Source: Paracentrotus lividus
Taxonomy: Eukaryota > Echinodermata > Echinoidea > Camarodonta > Echinidae
Reading direction: 5' to 3'
Assembly (NCBI GenBank): GCA_940671915.1
Contig: CALNVZ010000174.1
Span: forward strand, 16,581,420-16,645,419
DNA length: 64,000 nucleotides
Position numbers and translations under genes: made by a program. How positions within the stretch are numbered: position 1 is the first letter of the stretch; each line of letters opens with the position of its first letter. The notes below the pieces were generated by a model. It searched no databases and had not been told where the DNA came from. It was given only the letters and a program-made list of their open reading frames with translations. Shown in pieces: positions 53,901 through 62,900 of the stretch.

Positions 53901-56900
53901 CAATATTAGATAGGACTACTTTTTAGATCTCGCCAAGTCAGGTCCACACCTCTTGCCCCTGGGTAAATTGTCACAGAAAATGTCAAAGGGGGCATTATTC
54001 CCACTCCCATGTGCCTATTAAGGTTTAAAAATTTGAGAAAAAATGATGATTCAATCACAAACCCATTCGCCTAAAGGAATGTAACAAAAATTACATAATT
54101 TGCAGTCAATAAGTGAAACATATCTGCAATTCTAAATTGTAAATTGTAAACTGTAAATAGAAAGACTAGTATTCTTACCAAGCATGTCATCCTCCACCAC
54201 AGCTCCATTTTAGCTGAAGTTTTGAGGTCTTCGGCAAGACAGCAGTGAACTTGGATTCTATAGGGTCAAAGGTCAAAGGTATAATAATAATAATTAAACT
54301 CTTTTGGTTTTATATTCAGACTTCATGTAAAATATTGCCTCCTCTCTTTACCAAGATTCTTGTTTTAAATTCCTTAATACATTCTGACAATACTCGTAAA
54401 GAAATTTAATACAATTAACTCTGCTTTGCACTTCTGTTGCCTCAAACTCTTTAAAAAGTAATATTCCTAAATTATGGAATAAACTCCAAAACAAATAAAA
54501 ACTTGTTTAACCCTATCAAGATTCAGAAAGGTGAGCAGACAAATGATAACTTCAGTATGATATTATTTCTCACTTTTTTCAGTCTTTCTCTCTCCTTTTC
54601 TTGCTCCCTACTGCTGCATGAGTGTATAGCTTTTTGTTTGTACTTGTTTAAAATGAATTTTTAAGTAATTGTCTTGCATAATCATTAGTTACATATATCT
54701 TTATGTGTAATGTAATTTAGTGGCCCTATTTTATAAGCTCTGCTTTATCCAGTGTCACCAAACATCATCTTATTTTTTTTTTTTTTTGTAAAAACGTTTT
54801 TATCATTTTGATTCTATTTTGTATTTTGGTAGTTGAAATTAATAAAATGAAATGAAAAGATATTCTTCAGCTGCATTTTAGAGATCTTAGGCATGACTAA
54901 CTTGGATTCTATTGGGTCACAAAATTTGTAAAGGTCAAAGGTACAATCTATTGAGCATTCAAAAAGTAATGTGTAATTCTAACATTATTCAGTAAGAGCT
55001 TGGTCACAGTTGATGCAATTATGAGTTCCATACAGAATTCTATGATGGCCCTTAACCCTAATACTCCGGGGGGGGGGGGGGGGGGGGGGGGGGCCATTAT
55101 GGCCCCCCCCCCTGTCGAATTTTTGTCAGTACTTCCTAATGCCTCAATATTCAAAACGAAAAAAAAATATTTTTTTTTTAAACCTTCCCGCACGTTATGA
55201 TAACAATTTATGGTGATCGGACCTACCGTGTGGGTGTCAGATTACGTTTACCGAACACGTCACTGGAAATTTTCGCTATTTCTCTATATGACTGTGCATA
55301 ACCCCATGGACAAAATCAGGAGCTTTTCCAATTGATGTAAATACTTTTCTAGTAAGTATCGTTTCAAAATGTGTAAATAACTACAACACACACCCACTCA
55401 TACGCATCTGAATATTTACATGTATCATTCTTTCTTCTAATGTCTACAATGTTTCTTAGTTATAAACAAATGATCCCACACACAGATTTTTTTAGCAATA
55501 TAAAATGAAATGTGGTTGTAAATTTGTCAAATAGCAAAATCACTTGACGAAAAACAAAGAAATACATAATAAGACAATTGAAAAACAATAAAATACATAA
55601 GAAATAATTATCACAACCTATCTTTTTCTTTCAGGAATTGACGAGGGAGTTATGAAAGTCATTTGTACCAAAATTGCTATTCCTGAGGCTTTATTTAGTG
55701 AGAAATACCAAAATCTATGATTTCTTGCATAAATTAATTAATTTAAAAAAAAGGGACTTTCGTAAATTTAGCTACACAAATTTGTAAATTAAATAATTCT
55801 TGACCCTTGTGCAAAATCGGGTGACCCATGGCCGAGATCTCAGGGGCCCATAATGCCCCCCCCCCCCGCCCCCTGGTAATAACAAGCTTTGAAATACCTT
55901 GGGAGTAATAGGGTTTAATAAGCTTTTGAATGTAAGGCACACAGTGGCCAAGTCGCACCAGAGGTCGCAGACTTCGCATCCCAAGCAGCAAACGTCCAAG
56001 AACGTATTCTTTGGATGCAAAGCTTGTGATTGAAGATGCAAAGTTTGTGAACTTGGATGCACAGTATGCGAACTTGGATGCAAAGGTTGTGATTTGGCTG
56101 CAAATGTGCATTACATCCAGAGCATAACCATAGAATTCTGTTAATGCATCAAATTAAGTCAAACATTTGCTTACCTCAGTGCTTTTCTCTCACATATTTT
56201 TTTGTCATTGGGATCTATTATAAAATTTTTGTGGGTCTAGGGGTCGAGGTCAAATAAAGAGAATTATATATACAGAGAATTGGTTTCAGGTTGAAACACT
56301 GGAATCGTGATCATTTGAGAAATGTCACTATCTTAAGCTATTTCTTGTTTCATGACAAACGCGAGAGTGAAATGTTAGACCCAAATTTACGCTCATGGGC
56401 AATTCAACATTTTTTAAACTTTTTTTTTTTTACTTTTTTTTTCTGTGTCCTTTATGATACAATATTTTTCATCTATATTATGAAGGATGTTTGATCCAGT
56501 CAAGTTAAGTCTTCTTTTTTTTTTCCCCTTCTGGTAGTACTTGGAGATCACCATCAGTCACAAAAATATTCTTTCTTATGTCAAAATCTGTGAAATTTTG
56601 TCTAAATGCCCTGTATGACACAACGTCTAAATGCCCTGTACGACACAACATGGAATTGCCCTCATGCTTATTTCTGAGCACACAATTTATTTTGGTTGAG
56701 ACACATAATGCAGAGTAAATATGCATTACAGACTTACATGTACATAAATAGTTGAAATTGCTAAACATTTTTATGATTAAATTAGTGTGGAGTGTTGCTT
56801 TTGTTACAAAAGAGAAATATTTTTCACATCACACAGACATAATTTCTTACCATCACGTTCCCTCTGCAGCTGACCAATACTTTTTGTAGGTAGCTGACTG

Positions 56901-59900
56901 GCTACTTTATTAGCAATTCTGGTTGCGGGCTGAAAAACAAAGATTTTAGATTAGTCTATATTGTTATTGTTGCCTTCTTAAAGGGATGCAGTAACATTGA
57001 ATGATATTCAAATGACAATTTATTTGATTTAGCTCATTTTGCCAACATGATTATAAAAGCATAGGTCATTCTGGCATTCTTTCAAAATTGCAGGTGAATT
57101 ACTTGCTTTAGGTTCGAGATATCTATGATACCATACTCAAATTTTGAAAACCGTCCTGGCTCGTTTTTGAAACCACATGCATTTCAACACAGCACAACGT
57201 ACACCACATTTCTTATCGTGTCCCCTACTGGGCTGCTAAGCTTGCAACAGAGCCGGTAGTATATTAATTGTACACGGTGTATATGCTTAGCATTGTTTGT
57301 TTTCACTGTTTTAAGAAAATAAATGACTTGCTTTTGATCTGAATCTTTCAGTAGTTTGTTTTTATGGTCAGAGCAATACTATTTAATTCATTTTGATCTC
57401 TTTTACACTTGTCTTTGGAAGTTACCCAATCCCTTTCATGGAACACCATTCCGATAATTTAATACAAGCAAAATATCATCAATTCCTAAGTCATATAAAC
57501 AAAAAAGGGATCTCTAAAGGACCATGACACAATTTCTTTTTCATGTACATGGAGTAGCAATAAGATGTATTTGATGTAATTTCTTAAAGCTGGCTTTCAT
57601 TATTTCAAAAACATTTGGCTTGCCTAAACTCTGTCAATTTGCTATAAAATTTACAATTCACGACTTTCCTTTGAAATGATAACTCAAAGTGAATACTCGA
57701 ATACACCTTTCATTAACAGGGAGGAGGAAATGTACTAAATTGCTAACACCATCTTACATCTGAGCCCCATGTACAAATGCTGTGTTTAGTGATCATTGGA
57801 GCTGCTCCTTCCTTCTTTACTGCATCCAAGAAGTCTTCAGAAACAACATGCACATCATCACTTTTAGCATCCTTCATCTTCTTATTCATCTTCTTGACCT
57901 CACCTGAAATAAACACAGGAAAAGCAAATTTAACCTAATATGGCAAAGGAAGTTTTAAAAATGCATAGCCTGGGGGAGGGGGCAAATTTCTGATTTTTAT
58001 TTTGATTCACATGCAGAATGAGCACCCAATCTAACACACTGGGGTTATACGCCAACTGTTCTTTCTTTAAAAAACTCACATGAAGCTTATCAACGTTTCC
58101 AGCCTTTCTTCTACTAGAATCTTGAACCTGAATATTAATGAAGTTGAAACAAAAGGCACAGGGATATTTATTCATCATGTCCACTTTACGAACCAGATGT
58201 AGCAATGCAGTGTAGTCGCTTCCTAGAGGTAGCTCTTGCAGTTTTAAATCCCTCCCAAGTCTCAGATTTCTTCTAACTTTATTTTTCTTTCATATGCAGA
58301 TCTAGCACCTGGGTTCAGTTGCATAAAAAAGTTGTTATTAAAGTAACTTCACCATCAAGGCTAAATACCAGAGTAATATTGGTCAAGGGCCAATCAAAAT
58401 CCAGTATTTTATGAAAGTTACCATTAATGGCAAAGTTATTAGCAAGTTTCATGCAACAGCAACCAGGTCTAATGCACTGGGAGTTATACAGTATTTTTTT
58501 ATTTTATTTTTTTTATTTTTTCATTAATAGAATATTCTTTCACATTTCCTCAAAGTAGAGTTTGGTGTGAATTGGAATGATCTGAGAACTTGACCTACCC
58601 TCATTGCTGATGACACAGGCTGTTTCAGATGTGATCTTAGTAGATACCTCTCCTCCTAACTCCTGGATGATTGTCTTCAGTTCTTTGTTGGTCTTGGTCA
58701 GTTTGCCATGAAGTACAATGGTACAGTTCTGTAGAGGCTTCTCCTCAGATTTCTTAGCCATTTTTCTGTAAAGGACAACAGGTTTTTAGAAAAATAGTAG
58801 CATCTAAAATCATCGATTTTTCAGATTGGGCTGGAGCATTAGTAGTTTATCGTTTTTATATTTGGAATGAAATTGCTAGTTGAGACTTTTCAGTAGATAC
58901 CATATATCAGTTGTTTTGAAAATATTATAAGAAAGTATATTTCTATTCTTACCAAAACCCAAAATTTTCTTCAATGCCTTCATACTACAGTGAGTAAAAA
59001 AAAAAAGTTCCATCATTTTGAAGCTGCCTTGTTTGAAGCATGAACATTAATCATGGGTTTTTAAGAGATTTCTTGGTAGAGTCATCCTCTGAGCATTTGT
59101 TAGTACCCTTTTCATTTTGATCTTTGCATGCATGACTGAGTAACAGACAATTTTCAGAAGACTGCAAAATAGGTAACGCTTAACCACTTGGCTGCTGACC
59201 ATGTTATATTATGTGTTTTGCATTGGTAAACTGTGCATGGACCACATAATATTATATGCTCATGCTCATAGAAATATGGCTCATGCCATTGTCTGTTTTA
59301 AAGCGTCAGCGCCGCGCTGGTCATACCTGTAATGCGCAATTAGCACCATGCAGCAGTCAAGTGGTTAAAACAAATGTTGAAAGAATATGTTTAAACACAT
59401 ACACACACATCCTCTCACCACACTCACACACACCCACACATATCCATCCTCCCTCACACACAACATATCATCACACATGCACCCGCAAACATTAAATAAT
59501 TCATAACATAACTCCTTTTCTGATTAAGCACTGATGTTTGGTTTACCAAGATCATCACTAAATGTTTAGGACGTAGTAATTCCCTATCAACTGTTTGTGA
59601 GTATGGGAGGGTGTGTGGGTGTTTTTTTATTTTTTTTTTATTAGGCTGTGGGTGTGTATTTGTGTGTGTGCTGGTGTGGATGCGATAGGGTATGTGTGTG
59701 TGGTGAGGGTGTGGGTGTGCACATGGTTTGTGTATGTGTAAATGATGGTATTTGTGGGTGTGTGTCCTTGTGCGTGCACATAAAGTACTAAAGTCTCAAT
59801 TTATTTATTCTTCACCCAGACACTTGGCGCAAGGGAGATTTTGTTGTCTTCTGAAGATTGTCTGCTATTCAGTTATGCATGTAAAAATCCAAATGAAGAT

Positions 59901-62900
59901 GGTACCAACAGCTGCTAGGATGAGGTCCTCTACCAAGACATAGCATGAAACCCATGATTAATACTGTTCATACTTTTTACAAGACAACTTCAAAATAATG
60001 GGACATTTTTTTCTCACTATGTATATTGTTCTTGGAATAAAAACCAACCTTTTGCCATCTCCACCTCCATCTTGACTTGAAGTAGATGGTCCATCTTCCT
60101 CCTCCTCCGGGAACAACCTCTTACCCTTGTTGTATGCCTTGAATTTAAAGTTCTTCCTGCAAACAGGAGAGGAAAAGAAAACACATTATCAATCACTGTG
60201 TGTATGGGAATTATCAAAAGAATTTTGAAAAGGAAACAAACCCCCAAGGCCCTAATTCCTAAAGGTTTACATTGTACATAAACCATGATTTAAATAATGA
60301 AAAACCAGTGACATATTTTTTAAAATCTATAATCAAATTTCAATACAGGGCTCTATACATAAGCCAGTCAGCGAAAACTTCCATCATGAATTTTTTTGTC
60401 TACAATGAATCAAGATTTATAGAGACTCATTATGTCATGAAATATTTTGAATAGCGTTTTAATAATATCACTTTGTTTGATACAGACAGATAAATGCACT
60501 TAATTAGATCTAATGCTTGATGGACACACCAAACCATTGACGATAAAAATAATAATGATAATAGTACTGCTCTATTTACCCATTACCCTTTCAGTTCTTG
60601 ACAACAGTTCTCCAAGTGGGTCCTGCATAACACAATTTGTCAGCTAAAGGTACCATTTTTGTAAGTATTTGGCATGACTCAGCCAAGATTTGAACCTATA
60701 TCCTCATATCCATGAGGCATGGTAGGTGACCTTTGTATGATGTAACTAATTGAGTTGTCATGTTTGGTTAAATTATTGGAATAAAAACAAATGTCTACTT
60801 TAAAGCTTTCTATTTGACTTACAAGAAATCAATATTTTCCTCAAGGTATTCTGGAATATGCCATGTTTTGCTTCGAAGAGCCTCCTTACTCCTGTACTGG
60901 CACTTGGTCCATGACGTCAGGTTGCCTGTACAGCGATAGCCTAGACCAGACGAACTCAGGATTAGCTGGCCATTCTTGCATTCTGGGCACCTTTCAAGGG
61001 CGCCAAACATCATTCCATCAGCCACACTGTCTAAAAGCTGAAGGATAAAACATAAATTAAAAATTTTACTTTCTAAAAAAAAAACTTGTCATTTAAAAGA
61101 TTTAAATCTGAATACAGAGCCTTTGGGTCATTTGGCATCATCACTATTGTTCTATGGCAAGATGGGTTGGTTGGTTGGTGGTTGCGCTTTGGATGGCGCT
61201 CTTTAATCTGTGTTGGAGCTGAAGATTGATTAAAAAAATTATTTGTCCCAAGACATTGCACTTATGTGCAAGACATTGGTCTACATTACATTTCAGACAA
61301 GTGCAGTAAATAGTAAGAAGCAATTCCTTGAACGATTCAAATGCCTCAAAAGAAGTGTGGCTAAACCCAGGGTAAGAGTATAATATTGTAGGAATATCAT
61401 GCATATCCCTTAGGAATGGTCTTTAACCTATTCATCCTGTAACAGTTCTCCTTTCAGTATTCTAATAAGTTAAATTATGTTCCTTTTCCTCTTTCACATG
61501 TCCTTTCTTTGTTGGAAATAAATAATTAAATTTTAAAAAATATAACATACCAAACGTAACATAACATAATAAAAATAACAAACATAATAAACATAACATA
61601 ACATAACATAACATAACAAACATAACATAACATTTAACAAAAAAAGCAAACATAACAATCATAACATAGCATAAAATTACATTACATAACATAACATAAC
61701 ACATCATAACATAAATAACATAACAAATAAAAACACCATTCTTACCCTACTTTCTCCAGGGGGAACCTCTTGATCATTAGCTTCTAGCATGTCCTTTAGC
61801 CCATTGTTCTTCACCCATCGGTAAAGCTGGTCACGGATCGCCCATAGTTCATCGTTCTGGGTCTACAAGTTCAAGTTCATTTTGATAGAAGATCAATCAA
61901 TCAATTACACACATGTTGCTTGCATTAATTTCAAATTTATTTATTTCAAAATTTGATGTCTATAGTTCCAGCACATTCTGAGTAATAGTTTCATAAACTT
62001 GTTGAATAATCTGAAATAATGGCCAAGGTATCCACAATGAATTAAGATAAATCACAGCAACTTAAAATATTGTCATCAGTATACCATTTATAAGTCCAAG
62101 CTGAAATCTTTTGAAAACCATTTAACAACTGTATAAAAGAATACCAATTTGGGTTGTCACTCAATTGAAAAAAAAACAAAAAAAACTTTGATTACAGTCT
62201 TGTCAAATATTCTTTTGGATTGAAACCATAAACAATCACAATAAATTGTTTTCTAAAAATTCAGATTAGTACACTTACAATAATTTCACAGTAGTCCATT
62301 TAACATTTTGAGGGCAATATATCTATCGGTAAATATATTTTAGGATGCAAGAGCTGGTATTTGTCACATAATAAGGTCCTACACAATATACAGTGATGGC
62401 CAAGATCATAGATTTGGTAGATATATATTTTCCTATTTGCATTTAATGATTGATGTACGATCAAATTATTTACAATTTTCTTCAAATAGCATTGGAAGCT
62501 ACAAGGACATGCACAGTTGACTAAATCATCCTTTTTAATCTCTTTATCAATCTCTAAGTTTTACCTTAAGATCTCTATCCAGTTTGCTTAGCTTTGGAGC
62601 AGCCTTCTTAGCTGGAGGTGGGACTGCTTTTCCTTTCCCTTTACCTTTTCCTTTAGTCTTTGGTTGAATCTTGCTGCATGAATAATCAATCAATATTTAT
62701 TGTTAAGATTCCTATCTATATATTCCCATATTTTCCAATACGTCATTTGCAACTTAATGTCACACCTCTGATAACAATATTTTTATTCATGAACAGGCCT
62801 TTAAAATGTGTATGCATGAAACAAAGTGAGACTAATCACATCAAGTGGAATACTTCTGGGATTATACATGTAGAGACTTTTTCTTTACAATCACATAAAT

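Larger units (their letters stand above)
49815..53965. mobile_element. 4.1-kb element with ~0.6-0.7-kb inverted terminal repeats
   Basis: Left arm 49815-50490 and right arm about 53350-53965 are inverted copies. They share GCGAGATCTAAAAAGTAGTC, AGTGACACGAGGGTCTCTAC, AGGCGGGGGCG, CTCATATGAAAGAGTATTAA, GTATGTCCTATGATCTGT-like and ACGTGTTATACCGTAC. The 2.9-kb interior has no transposase or polymerase ORF, only low-complexity tracts and a nested MITE at 52450. It may be a foldback or an internally deleted long-TIR element. Confidence 0.65.
24434..54178 (-). other. Largest PARP1 intron (~29.7 kb), host of the GPCR gene
   Basis: Bounded by the donor GTAAGA at 54178 and the GATAG acceptor at 24434. 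Stretches without a listed element (for example 36400-37980, 38600-40300, 46000-47400, 48300-49000, 51200-52300) look like plain AT-rich intron. Confidence 0.8.
54258..56850 (-). other. PARP1 intron carrying a LINE fragment, G/C palindrome and 21-bp minisatellite
   Basis: Lies between the two linker exons. Listed elements occupy 54285-54908, 55068-55112 and 56010-56106; the rest is AT-rich with no recognised content. Confidence 0.7.
58766..60048 (-). other. PARP1 intron with a MITE and CA/TG-rich tracts
   Basis: Contains the MITE at 59180-59368 and the CA-rich (59395-59480) and TG-rich (59590-59775) tracts. Confidence 0.75.

Noticed and set aside
55743-56111. 122-codon minus-strand ORF with FASKF repeats
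   Set aside because: Arises from the 21-bp minisatellite. No start context or homology.
59395-59775. CA and TG tracts as a functional hairpin
   Set aside because: Simple-sequence complementarity only; no extended pairing beyond the dinucleotide tracts.
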